DNA of 64,000 nucleotides. It comes from Oscillatoria princeps RMCB-10. GTDB lineage: Bacteria; Cyanobacteriota; Cyanobacteriia; Cyanobacteriales; Oscillatoriaceae. The stretch lies in assembly GCA_019359235.1 (NCBI GenBank), contig JAHHHT010000014.1, positions 62,001 through 126,000 of the forward strand, written 5' to 3'. The first letter of the stretch is position 1; every line of letters starts with the position of its first letter. The notes beneath the pieces are model-generated. The model searched no databases, was not told where the DNA came from, and was given only the letters and a program-made list of their open reading frames with translations. Position numbers and translations under genes: made by a program. Below, piece by piece: positions 27,772-36,286 of this stretch.

Positions 27772-28543
27772 GTAAATTTGGCGGGAATTGCCGCTCCCCG
27801 CCTGATGCGATGGCCAATCGCCCAGTCGCCCTGAACCAGTTTATTGAGCGCAAACAAGCTGGTCTGTCTGCGAGCCCCACAACCGCTTTGGGTAGCGCAG
27901 CCGATCTGCAGGAGCATCCCTGAAAGGCACGATCCCCTACTGCCCAGTTGCTTTCCATCGCAGAAGATTGGGAGAGCGGGACGCTGCAAGAAGGACGCTG
28001 TCGCGTCCCGCTTCGCTATCGGGGGAAATACGGAAAGTAATTCCTTTGATTGCAAGTCCGTATCAAACAAAAGTGGGGCGCTCGCGCCCGCCGCTTTACA
28101 TTTCGTTACTAAACCACTGGTAAATACTCAAATAATTTTTACATTTTTTAGATTGTTTCCAACCGCAGCGCTTCCGCCGCAACAGAGTTAAGATTGGCAT
28201 GGACACTTCCAGCGTTCCAGCTACAGGGGCTGCCCCGACAGACTCAGCCATGAGCGCTAGCATTGAGTGGCTGACTTCCTAAAATTAGGGCGCTACCTAG
28301 AACTTGCGGTAGCGCCCCGAGCGCATTTCAGAGGGCATTTGCAATAAAGCGCCCGCTCAAGGCAGCAGGACACCTGCAGTTTTTCTGCGTATACTTTACT
28401 TAGTTACCCCAGGATTATCTAAAACACCCATTTTTTCTTAACCGGAAGGAGCGATTTTCTTTTTGAACAGGTCAAGTTATTGGATTTTTAAGCAATTAAA
28501 AATCTAAAACCAGGCAAGCAATTTAAGAGGTGATGACTTCGTT

Positions 28544-29014
28544 ATGGCAAAGGGCACAGCGTCAAAACCAAAGGGGAAGAAACTGAAAAACGGCAAAACA
28601 GACGGGTTTGGGGCAAGAACAGCCGTCTGTAACGAAGTTGTCAATTTTTACCGGGCGGCGCTCAATGAGCGCCCCGAAAGAGAAGCGAGATGGGGGCCAG
28701 GATCAGCGAGCGCGTCAGGTAGAAATCCTGTTTCAATCCCGTTGCCGGGATTCAGCTGGCCAAAAATATTCTTCTCCTGCCGCCTGCTGAAATCATTATC
28801 GCATTCATTTGGGCGGATTTGCACAATCGGGATGCTCCCGACAAACCCGCCCCCACCCAGCGAGAGGCTGCTCTGTGGAATCCGGCGGGTGTTTTGGCAC
28901 CGGCCTGGAATATCCTGGCACCTGCACTCGCCCGCAGGGAACAGAACGGGCTCGCGCTCAACAGTCAGGCAGCAGGCGCTGTCTTGCCGAGTCAGAGGTA
29001 GAGCTCGCAGCTGA
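28544..29014 (+). CDS. Doubtful small basic protein
   Basis: This is an open frame of 156 codons with an ATG preceded by GAGGTGAT at good distance. The N-terminus is lysine-rich (MAKGTASKPKGKKLKNGKT); no domain is recognised. From about residue 63 it reads through a dispersed repeat and encodes VSIPLPGFSWPKIFFSCR, a peptide also found at the C-terminus of the unrelated protein at 52074. The rest has unnatural composition (many Arg, Ser, Pro). The first 50 residues may belong to a real small or decayed gene; the remainder is probably not conserved. Confidence 0.3.
   Translation: MAKGTASKPKGKKLKNGKTDGFGARTAVCNEVVNFYRAALNERPEREARWGPGSASASGRNPVSIPLPGFSWPKIFFSCRLLKSLSHSFGRICTIGMLPTNPPPPSERLLCGIRRVFWHRPGISWHLHSPAGNRTGSRSTVRQQALSCRVRGRARS
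28729..28806. repeat. Dispersed repeat with GTTTCAATCCCGTTGCCGGG (copy 1)
   Basis: About 75 bp here are almost identical to 52905-52986. The shared block begins GTTTCAATCCCGTTGCCGGG and runs through TCTTCTCCTGCCGCCTGCTG and AAATCATTATCGCATT. The first 23 bases resemble a short CRISPR repeat, but there is only one unit at each site and the homology extends well past it. Confidence 0.75.
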
Positions 29015-29129
29015 AAAGGCTCCCCAAGTGCGACGCCCCAAGGGTGTCGAAAAAAGCACGCATGCTGGAAAGTAAAAAAATTCAGCTGTTTGCTGTCCGA
29101 GGACAAGATGCGTGAATCGGCTTTCCACG

Positions 29130-31622
29130 ATGAAGATTCTACTGGTAGAAGACGACGAACATCTCGCGAAAACCCTGGAGATAGTTCTGAGCGAACAGCA
29201 CCACACGATCGATGTGGCCAAGGATGGCCTCAAGGGCTGGGATATGGCAGAGGCGTTTACATACGACTTGATCCTGCTAGACGTGATGCTGCCCAAGCTG
29301 GACGGGATTAGCCTGTGCCGGCGCATGCGCTCCGCACGCATGAGCGTGCCAATTATGCTGCTAACAGCCAAAGACAGCAGCAACGATAAAGTCATGGGGT
29401 TCGACGCCGGTGCCGATGACTATGTGGTCAAACCCTTTGACCCTCAGGAATTGGTAGCTCGAATTCGAGCCCTGCTGCGCCGGGGAAAAGCTCCCTTACC
29501 TCCCGTGCTGGAGTGGGGTGCCCTGCGCCTCGACCCCAGTACCTGTGAGGTCAGCTACGGCGAGTACCTGCTGCACCTGACACCGAAGGAGTACGGACTG
29601 CTGGAGCTGTTCATGCGCAACAGCAATCGGGTGTTCAGTCGCAGTGCGATTCTCGAGCAGCTGTGGTCGTTTGAAGAACCGCCGGCAGAAGAGACAGTCC
29701 GAGCGCACATCAAAGGTTTGCGGCAGAAACTCAAAAGTGCCGGTGCTCCCGCTGATTTGATCGAGACGGTTTACGGACTGGGCTATCGCCTGAAGCCCGA
29801 ACCCCCACCGGCTCCCTGTTCCGTGGGAGCTCCGCAGGAGCGGGAGGAAGCTGCCAGCGCCCGAGCGTTAAACGGTGCTGGCAAGCAAAACTCTGGAAGT
29901 GCCTTCCACGCCGAGAAACCGGCACCAGTCACCGAGGCTTCCAACAGGAGAGCGAGTCTGTCACCCACTGCGGAGGAAGCGCCGAACAGTTTCTTCCTGG
30001 CAGCAACACAGCAGAAAATAGAAGAAGCGGTCAGCGAATTGTGGAAGCGGTTCAAAGAACCCAGCAAAAAGCGGGTGGCTGAGATCGAGCTGGCGGTCGC
30101 CGCCCTCGAAGAAGGCAGGCTGAGTGAGGAACTCCGCAGCAGCGCCATCTCGGAAGCCCACAAACTTGCCGGTTCCCTGGGAACCTATGGCTTCCCCCTG
30201 GGCTCCAAGCTAGCGCGGAACATCGAGCAAATCCTCACAAAAGCGGGGCTGAGTCAAGAGCAAGTGCCGCACCTGTGGCAGATGGTGGAGTCGCTGCACA
30301 GCCAGCTGGAGTCCCCACCGGCACTGGGAGGGGCAGGCCCCCGTGCCTGCCCCCCTGCGCCCTACAGCCAGCTGTCACTGCTCCTGATTGTCAGCGACCG
30401 GTCACTGGCTGAGCAGCTTACCGAGGAGGCTAGCTCCCTGGGAATGCGCCACACACACGCCCCCGACTGGTGCGCCGCCAGAAACGCCTTCGCCTCCGCT
30501 CCGCCCGATGTGGTCGTGCTCGACCTCTCGTGTGCCGACACAGCCAGTGAGGGTTTGCAGCTGCTCAGCGAACTGACCAACCAGTCACCCGAGGTGCCGG
30601 TGCTGGTACTGACAGGTCGAAATGGATTCGCTGACCGCGTGGAAGTGGCCAGACGGGGCGGGCGAGCCTTTTTGCAAAAGCCCGTCTCGCCGGCTATGGT
30701 GATGGATGCGGTTCTGGACGTGCTGCAGCGCCCCTCCGCCAATCAGTCCAAAGTGATGATCGTGGACGACGACCTGGAAGTGCTGGAAGCGCTGCGGGCT
30801 TTGCTGAAACCCTGGGGCTTTAAGCTGACCACCTTGGAAGATCCCAACCAGTTCTGGGATACCCTGGAAAGCAGCGTGCCAGACCTGCTGGTTCTCGATG
30901 TCGAGATGCCCTCACACAGCGGAATTGAACTGTGCCAAGTGGTGCGCAACGACCCCTGCTGGAGCGGGCTGCCGGTGCTGTTCCTCACCGCCCACAGCGA
31001 TGCCGAAACCCTGCACAAGGTTTTCGCCGCCGGTGCCGATGACTATGTGACCAAGCCCGTTGTGGGCCCGGAACTGGTGACCCGCATCCTCAACCGCCTG
31101 GAACGCACCCAGCTGATCAAGAGTATGGCTGAATCCGATCCGCTCACCGGCTTGGCGAACCGGCGCAAGTCCATCCAAGACCTCGGGCAGTTGCTGCGGC
31201 TGGCTGACCGCTACAGTCAGCCCCTGTGCTTGGCTGTTCTGGATGTGGACGGGCTCAAGCCGATTAACGACCAGTATGGCCACGCTGCCGGTGAGGTCGT
31301 GCTGCGCCGCTTGGGCGAACTTTTGCAGCGCCACTTCCGCAGTGAAGATGTCGTGGCTCGCTGGGGCGGCGAAGAATTCGTCGCCGGCATGTATGGCATG
31401 ACCAAGCTCGATGGGGTGCAGCGCCTCAAGGAGTTGCTCGACAGCTTCAGCCAGCACGAGTTCACCGGCTGCAATGGCAAGACTTTTCGGGCCACCTTCA
31501 GTGCCGGTGTTGCCGAATACAAGCGCGAGGGTTCTGACCTGCAAATGCTCTACCGGTCAGCAGACGCCGCACTTTACCAAGCTAAGGCAGCCGGTCGCAA
31601 TTGCGTGCTGCCGGCGCACTGA
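29130..31622 (+). CDS. Multi-domain response regulator/diguanylate cyclase (REC-wHTH-HPt-REC-REC-GGDEF)
   Basis: The order in 830 residues is: receiver (1-118, LLDVMLP phospho-Asp, KPF lysine); OmpR-type winged helix (about 128-225, YLLHLTPKEYGLLELF); Pro/Ala linker; HPt domain with HKLAGSLGTYG (His near 343); a second receiver-like domain (about 415-530, VVLDLS); a third receiver (about 540-660, LVLDVEMP); and GGDEF (about 665-830). The signature is GGEEF, an active form, with an RSED inhibitory site five residues before it. It could bind DNA, pass phosphate internally and make cyclic di-GMP. ATG at 29130 begins the canonical MKILLVEDD; a GTG six codons earlier is possible. Two linkers contain dispersed-repeat sequence. 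It is monocistronic. Confidence 0.93.
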   Translation: MKILLVEDDEHLAKTLEIVLSEQHHTIDVAKDGLKGWDMAEAFTYDLILLDVMLPKLDGISLCRRMRSARMSVPIMLLTAKDSSNDKVMGFDAGADDYVVKPFDPQELVARIRALLRRGKAPLPPVLEWGALRLDPSTCEVSYGEYLLHLTPKEYGLLELFMRNSNRVFSRSAILEQLWSFEEPPAEETVRAHIKGLRQKLKSAGAPADLIETVYGLGYRLKPEPPPAPCSVGAPQEREEAASARALNGAGKQNSGSAFHAEKPAPVTEASNRRASLSPTAEEAPNSFFLAATQQKIEEAVSELWKRFKEPSKKRVAEIELAVAALEEGRLSEELRSSAISEAHKLAGSLGTYGFPLGSKLARNIEQILTKAGLSQEQVPHLWQMVESLHSQLESPPALGGAGPRACPPAPYSQLSLLLIVSDRSLAEQLTEEASSLGMRHTHAPDWCAARNAFASAPPDVVVLDLSCADTASEGLQLLSELTNQSPEVPVLVLTGRNGFADRVEVARRGGRAFLQKPVSPAMVMDAVLDVLQRPSANQSKVMIVDDDLEVLEALRALLKPWGFKLTTLEDPNQFWDTLESSVPDLLVLDVEMPSHSGIELCQVVRNDPCWSGLPVLFLTAHSDAETLHKVFAAGADDYVTKPVVGPELVTRILNRLERTQLIKSMAESDPLTGLANRRKSIQDLGQLLRLADRYSQPLCLAVLDVDGLKPINDQYGHAAGEVVLRRLGELLQRHFRSEDVVARWGGEEFVAGMYGMTKLDGVQRLKELLDSFSQHEFTGCNGKTFRATFSAGVAEYKREGSDLQMLYRSADAALYQAKAAGRNCVLPAH

Positions 31623-32378
31623 GCGGCTTCGCAACCCCAGCCGCCAGCCGATGTGCGGGAAAAGTGCGAGCCCGCAAGCGTGCGACACATCTAAGTTGCT
31701 TTTTAGGGAATTTAGTAAAGAGCCGTCAACTTTTATTACACTGTGCCGTGCCCTTTTCTCCTGAGTCAAAACGCGCAAATTAAATGCCATAGTTCTGAGC
31801 GCCGCTGCAGCACTTCCAAGCACAATTCACCCACCCGCTCGGTCGAAAGAGGACAAGCAGTGCTGCTGCGGTAGGCTCTACGCCTTCCCGCAGGGTGCCG
31901 CTGCGCGTGCAGCAAAAGTTCACTGGCAGTTTTCTATATTATCCAGCCCGACAAGCAATTTTGAACACAGTGTCAGGAGAAAAGATTAACAAACAGCAAT
32001 CAGAAGGGAGAGATTTAGGAACCGGTGACTTTTGAAAACGGGACTTGCGCACAACTATGAAAGAAGTTGAGAAACCCGGTTTCTGCGTAAGTCCTAGAAA
32101 AGTTACAGCTGAAGAAATATCGAGAGCCGGTGTATTAATCCGGGCGCAGAGGGGCGGGCTTACCCTTTATAAACTCGCTCTTAACGGCCCAAATGCTGGC
32201 CCGTAATCTAGAGCCGCGACATCTGGGAGACGCGACATCTGGGAGACGCGACATCTGGGAGACGCGACATCTGGGAGACGCGACATCGGCGTTCGTACAA
32301 CGGGGTGGCCGGTCTGTCTTATAATCTCCAGAGAGAGCCATTCATGCGCAAGTCCCGTTCAGTTTGGGCAATGCATCT
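31623..32378. other. Gap upstream of the molybdenum hydroxylase genes
   Basis: No gene is seen. It holds an internally deleted MITE-like copy (32041-32095: GGACTTGCGCACAACTATG, a single GAAACC motif, then CTGCGTAAGTCCT) and a 16-bp tandem repeat at 32215-32287. The promoter of the following operon must lie between about 32290 and 32360. Confidence 0.5.
32215..32287. repeat. 16-bp tandem repeat
   Basis: Four full copies and a partial copy of CGCGACATCTGGGAGA lie about 90 bp upstream of the (2Fe-2S) subunit gene. The GGGAGACGCGACAT core also occurs singly near 8931, so the array seems expanded from a dispersed motif. Confidence 0.85.
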
Positions 32379-32927
32379 GTGAACACAATTCCCACAGCGC
32401 CAACCGGCGCAAAATCTGAAAGTCCAGAATTGGAAAGATTCGCACCTGACCCCACCGGCGTCACACTGCACGTCAATGGCGTGCGGCACACTCTCAGCAT
32501 CGAACCGCGCGTCACCCTGCTCGACGCCCTCCGCGAACACCTGGGCTTAATGGGGACTAAAAAAGGCTGCGAACAGGGCGAGTGCGGCGCTTGCACCGTA
32601 CTCGTGAATGGGCGGCGCATCAACTCCTGCCTGACACTGGCCATCACGCACGCCGGCGCGGAAATCCTCACCATTGAAGGTCTGGCACAGGATGGCGAAC
32701 TTCACCCGCTGCAAGCCGCCTTCATCGCTGACGATGCCTTTCAGTGCGGTTACTGCACCGCCGGTCAAATTATGTCAGCCGCCGGCTTGCTAGCAGAAGG
32801 CCCGGTCACGTCCGATGCCGAGATCCGGCAAGGCATGAGCGGCAACCTCTGCCGGTGCGGTGCTTACCCGAATATTGTCGCAGCGATTCGCCAAGTAGTG
32901 GGAGAAAATAACAGTGCGTCCGTTTAG
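32379..32927 (+). CDS. paoA: (2Fe-2S) subunit of a PaoABC-like molybdenum hydroxylase
   Basis: This small electron-transfer subunit carries two [2Fe-2S] clusters. The plant-type site is GTKKGCEQGECGACTVLVNG with a later Cys in RINSCLTL; the second site is FQCGYCTAGQ plus NLCRCGAYPN. The sequence closely follows E. coli PaoA (YagT), the aldehyde oxidoreductase subunit. Unlike the E. coli protein, the N-terminus shows no twin-arginine signal, so the enzyme should be cytoplasmic. There is no ATG: GTG at 32379 or TTG at 32364 are the options, neither with a good ribosome binding site. Its 3' end overlaps the next gene by 14 bases. Confidence 0.92.
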   Translation: MNTIPTAPTGAKSESPELERFAPDPTGVTLHVNGVRHTLSIEPRVTLLDALREHLGLMGTKKGCEQGECGACTVLVNGRRINSCLTLAITHAGAEILTIEGLAQDGELHPLQAAFIADDAFQCGYCTAGQIMSAAGLLAEGPVTSDAEIRQGMSGNLCRCGAYPNIVAAIRQVVGENNSASV

Positions 32928-33897
32928 TTACGTGCGAGCCAATGTTCAAGAGGCGGCTGTCGCAACAGTCACCGGCAACCCAACAGCATCATTCATAGCC
33001 GGCGGCACCGATCTGCTGGGACTGATGAAAAACGGCGTGCAAACACCCAGCGAACTCGTAGACATCAGCCCCCTGCCCTTGGCGCAAATCGAAGTGGGAG
33101 CCGGCGGGGTGCGCATCGGGGCGCTAGCACGCCTGAGCGATATCGCCGGTGACGCTGCAATTCGCGCTCAATACCCCGTGCTGTCGCAAGCGCTGCTGGA
33201 AAGCGCCTCCCCGCAACTGCGGAACATGGCCACTGCCGGTGGCAACCTCATGCAGCGGGTGCGCTGCCCTTACTTTCGCGATCCGGCCTTTCCGTGCAAC
33301 CGGCGCAATCCCGGCACAGGCTGCTCTGCCATCTCCGGTTACAGCCGCAGCCACGCCATCTTTGGAACTAGCGAACACTGCATTGCCGCACACCCTTCCG
33401 ACTTTGCTGTGGCGCTCTCCGCGCTGGATGCCACCATCTGCACTTCTGGAATCAACGGCGAGCGCCGCATTCCCATCGGGGACTTCTACCTGTTGCCCGG
33501 TGAGACACCGGCGCGGGAAACTGCACTCGAGCCCGGAGAGCTAATTGTCGCAATCGTTGTGCCAGCCTCCCCGCTGACGGCACGCTCCCACTACCTGAAA
33601 GTGCGGGACCGCGCCTGCTTCGAGTTCGCCCTGGTGTCCGCAGCCGTAGCGCTAGAAGTGACAGACGGCACCGTACAGTCGGCGCGGGTGGCGTTCGGCG
33701 GCGTCGCCCCGAAACCGTGGCGCTCTCAAGCCGCTGAGGAAGCTCTCGTGGGCCAACCGGCAAGCTTGGCAACTTTTGCCGCAGCAGCGGAAGCTGCAGT
33801 GCTCGGCGCTAAACCCCAGCAGCACAACGGCTTCAAAATAGAATTGGTCAAACGTGTCCTTGTCCGCGCCCTCTCAACTGTTGCAGGAATCTCATGA
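32914..33897 (+). CDS. paoB: FAD-binding subunit of the PaoABC-like enzyme, with extra Fe-S loop
   Basis: The 327-residue protein has the FAD-binding PCMH-type fold: FIAGGTDLLGLMK (pyrophosphate loop) and the second motif LRNMATAGGNLMQ. After it comes a cysteine-rich loop, RVRCPYFRDPAFPCNRRNPG followed by TGC, as in E. coli PaoB, where it binds an additional [4Fe-4S] cluster absent from ordinary xanthine dehydrogenases. A CO-dehydrogenase flavoprotein C-terminal domain follows. The subunit passes electrons from the iron-sulphur clusters to its acceptor. The GTG start is coupled to paoA, and the stop overlaps the paoC start as ATGA. Confidence 0.92.
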   Translation: MRPFSYVRANVQEAAVATVTGNPTASFIAGGTDLLGLMKNGVQTPSELVDISPLPLAQIEVGAGGVRIGALARLSDIAGDAAIRAQYPVLSQALLESASPQLRNMATAGGNLMQRVRCPYFRDPAFPCNRRNPGTGCSAISGYSRSHAIFGTSEHCIAAHPSDFAVALSALDATICTSGINGERRIPIGDFYLLPGETPARETALEPGELIVAIVVPASPLTARSHYLKVRDRACFEFALVSAAVALEVTDGTVQSARVAFGGVAPKPWRSQAAEEALVGQPASLATFAAAAEAAVLGAKPQQHNGFKIELVKRVLVRALSTVAGIS

Positions 33898-36092
33898 ATC
33901 AGATTGTTGGCAAACCGCTGGATCGGGTCGATGGCCGGCTCAAGGTTACAGGTCAAGCCCCCTACACCGCAGATTTCCCGATTGAGAACCTGGCATACGG
34001 CGCTCTCATCGAAAGCACAATCGCCAAGGGCAGGATTGTCAAGATTGACACCAGCGCCGCTGAAGCCGCCCCCGGCGTTTTGGGAATTGTTACCCACCTC
34101 AACGCCCCGCCTCTGGCCAAAGTGAGCTATTTTCCAGCCGGTCAGAGCCTGCCGGTGCTGCAAGACGGCACGGTGCACTACAGCGGCCAGCACCTGGGCG
34201 TCGTCGTAGCCGACACCTTCGAGCAAGCCGTGTGCGCCGCCGAACTGGTCAGGATTGAATACGAAGAAGAAAAGCCGGTGGTGGGGATGGAAGAGGCGCT
34301 CGAACAAGCATTCGAGCCCGAATCGCTTTGGGGGATGATGCCGGCTCGCTACAGTCGGGGCGATGTCGCGCAAGGTCTGGCTCAGGCAGAAGTGCGGGTC
34401 GAGCAAGCCTACACTACGCCGGTGGAACACCACAATCCCATCGAGCCCCTGGCAACTGTTGCCGTCTGGGAAGGCGAGCTACTCACCCTCTACGACTCCA
34501 CCCAGGGGGTTTCTCAAACACAGCAAGGCGTGGCTCAGTACCTGAATCTGCCCCCGGAAAATGTCCGCGCTATCTCGCGGTTCATCGGTGGCGGCTTCGG
34601 CTGCAAGGCTTTTGTCTGGCCTAGCACAGTTCTCGCTGCCGTGGCGGCTCGCCACGTTGGCCGTCCCGTGAAACTCGTCCTGACGCGAGCCCAGATGTAC
34701 ACCTCCTGCGGGTACCGGCCCGAAACCCGACAGCACCTGACTCTGGGCGCAACGAAAGAGGGCAAACTCACTGGAATTACTCACACAGGCACCTCCCTGA
34801 CCTCACCCTTTGATGACTATATTGAGCCGGTTGGATCGGGGACGGACATCATATATGCCTGCCCCAATCTTGAAATAAAGTACATTCTGGGCCGCATCAA
34901 CGCGGGAACGCCCACAATGATGCGGGCACCTGGCCACACCCCGGGGGCGTTTGCCCTCGAATCGGCAATGGACGAACTCGCCTGCGCCCTGGAAATCGAC
35001 CCCATTGAGCTGCGGCTGCGCAATCACGCCGACACAGACCCCCGCACGGGACAGGAGTGGTCCAGCAAGTCGCTGAAAGAGTGCTACCGAATCGGGGCAG
35101 AGCATTTTGGCTGGCACCGGCGCAACCCCGCGCCCGGTTCTATGCGCGATGGCGACTATCTCACCGGCTGGGGCATGGCCAGCGCCACCTACCCGGTCTA
35201 TTCCGTGCCGGCGTCCGCAAAGGTGCAAATCTTTGCCAGCGGGGAAGCGCTGGCCCAAAGCGGGACACAGGACTTGGGCACCGGCACCTACACCGTAATG
35301 ACTCAGGTAGCAGCTGAGGCGCTGGGCATCCCTTGCGAGCGCGTGGGGTTCGAGCTCGGCGACACCAACCTGCCAAAAGCTCCTGTAACTGGCGGCTCCA
35401 TGACCGCGAGCAGCGTTGGCCCAGCCGTGCGGCAGGCGGCGCTGGCAGCCCGCAGCAAGGTGATTCAGATAGCAGTGGGAGATCCGAAATCGCCGCTCTA
35501 TCAGTGTTCGGAAGAGGAGATTACCGTCGAGTCGGGCCGGCTTTTCCTCAGGCAAGATCCGTCAAAAGGAGAGACTTACGCAGATATTCTCACCCGTCAC
35601 GGGCTGGAAAGCGTCGAAGCGGACAGTCAAACTTCCAGAGCCGAGAAAAAGCAGTACGCGATGCATTCGTTTGGAGCGCACTTTGCTGAAGTAAAAGTCG
35701 ATTCCATGCTCGGCGAAGTGCGAGTAACGCGGATGCTGGGTGTCTACGGTGCGGGGCGAATTCTCAATCCCAAGACAGCACGCAGCCAGATGATTGGCGG
35801 TATGATTGGCGGGATCGGCATGGCGCTGATGGAAAAAACCGTTATCGACCCCAACAAAGGGCGCATCGTCAGCGCTAATTTGTCCGATTACCTGATACCC
35901 GCTCACGCCGATGTGCCCGACATTGAGGTGGTGTTTGTCGATGAATACGACCCGCACGTCAATGCGCTAGGAACGAAAGGAATTGGGGAATTGTCTATCA
36001 TTGGGGTGGCGGCGGCAATTGCTAATGCTGTTTACCACGCAACCGGCTTGCGGCTCCGCGACCTCCCGATTACGCCAGACAAGTTGCTGTAG
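33894..36092 (+). CDS. paoC: Molybdopterin-binding catalytic subunit of the PaoABC-like enzyme
   Basis: This 732-residue large subunit of the xanthine oxidase family begins GKPLDRVDGRLKVTGQAPYTAD. Cofactor motifs are RFIGGGFGCKAF and MMRAPGHTPGAFALE. The general-base glutamate of the active site lies in GTKGIGELS near the C-terminus. By similarity to PaoC it should bind molybdopterin cytosine dinucleotide and oxidise aldehydes, perhaps aromatic ones; the actual substrate is not shown. It is translationally coupled to paoB by a 4-base overlap. The following maturation genes in the same direction support a Mo-MCD enzyme. Confidence 0.93.
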   Translation: MNQIVGKPLDRVDGRLKVTGQAPYTADFPIENLAYGALIESTIAKGRIVKIDTSAAEAAPGVLGIVTHLNAPPLAKVSYFPAGQSLPVLQDGTVHYSGQHLGVVVADTFEQAVCAAELVRIEYEEEKPVVGMEEALEQAFEPESLWGMMPARYSRGDVAQGLAQAEVRVEQAYTTPVEHHNPIEPLATVAVWEGELLTLYDSTQGVSQTQQGVAQYLNLPPENVRAISRFIGGGFGCKAFVWPSTVLAAVAARHVGRPVKLVLTRAQMYTSCGYRPETRQHLTLGATKEGKLTGITHTGTSLTSPFDDYIEPVGSGTDIIYACPNLEIKYILGRINAGTPTMMRAPGHTPGAFALESAMDELACALEIDPIELRLRNHADTDPRTGQEWSSKSLKECYRIGAEHFGWHRRNPAPGSMRDGDYLTGWGMASATYPVYSVPASAKVQIFASGEALAQSGTQDLGTGTYTVMTQVAAEALGIPCERVGFELGDTNLPKAPVTGGSMTASSVGPAVRQAALAARSKVIQIAVGDPKSPLYQCSEEEITVESGRLFLRQDPSKGETYADILTRHGLESVEADSQTSRAEKKQYAMHSFGAHFAEVKVDSMLGEVRVTRMLGVYGAGRILNPKTARSQMIGGMIGGIGMALMEKTVIDPNKGRIVSANLSDYLIPAHADVPDIEVVFVDEYDPHVNALGTKGIGELSIIGVAAAIANAVYHATGLRLRDLPITPDKLL

Positions 36093-36179
36093 GTTTTAAT
36101 GAACCGCCAAGACGCCAAGAGCGCCAAGAAAGAGCGGAAGATTACAAACATTTAAACTGCTAGACACCCGGGGGATAAT

Positions 36180-36286
36180 TATAGAGCATATCTCAATGAT
36201 TTTCGGAACCGCTGGGGGCCCAGAACCCCGGTTTCTTAAAGAAACCGGGGTTCTGAAATTTAGACGAATGATTTAGACGCGCTATA
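36180..36286. repeat. MITE-like element with TATAGCGCGTCTAAATCATT ends (copy 2)
   Basis: This is an inverted copy of the element at 11425-11529. It fills most of the 193-bp gap between paoC and the XdhC gene. Its right end, GCTATA, runs directly into the start codon, whose A is the last base of the element. Any native promoter or ribosome binding site immediately upstream of that gene has therefore been replaced by element sequence. Confidence 0.85.

Larger units (their letters stand above)
26656..28543. other. 1.9-kb gene-free region packed with repeats
   Basis: No supported gene is seen. It contains a hairpin, two nearly identical MITE-like elements, relics of a third with the same ends (about 27003-27087 and 27405-27445), a 21-bp tandem array and a 28-bp perfect palindrome, each listed separately. 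The last part (27780-28543) is plain intergenic DNA with no recognised feature. Confidence 0.6.

Noticed and set aside
28731-28760. GTTTCAATCCCGTTGCCGGG looks like a CRISPR repeat (also at 52907)
   Set aside because: There is only one unit per site, no spacers or cas genes nearby, and the homology continues about 50 bp beyond the repeat-like part.
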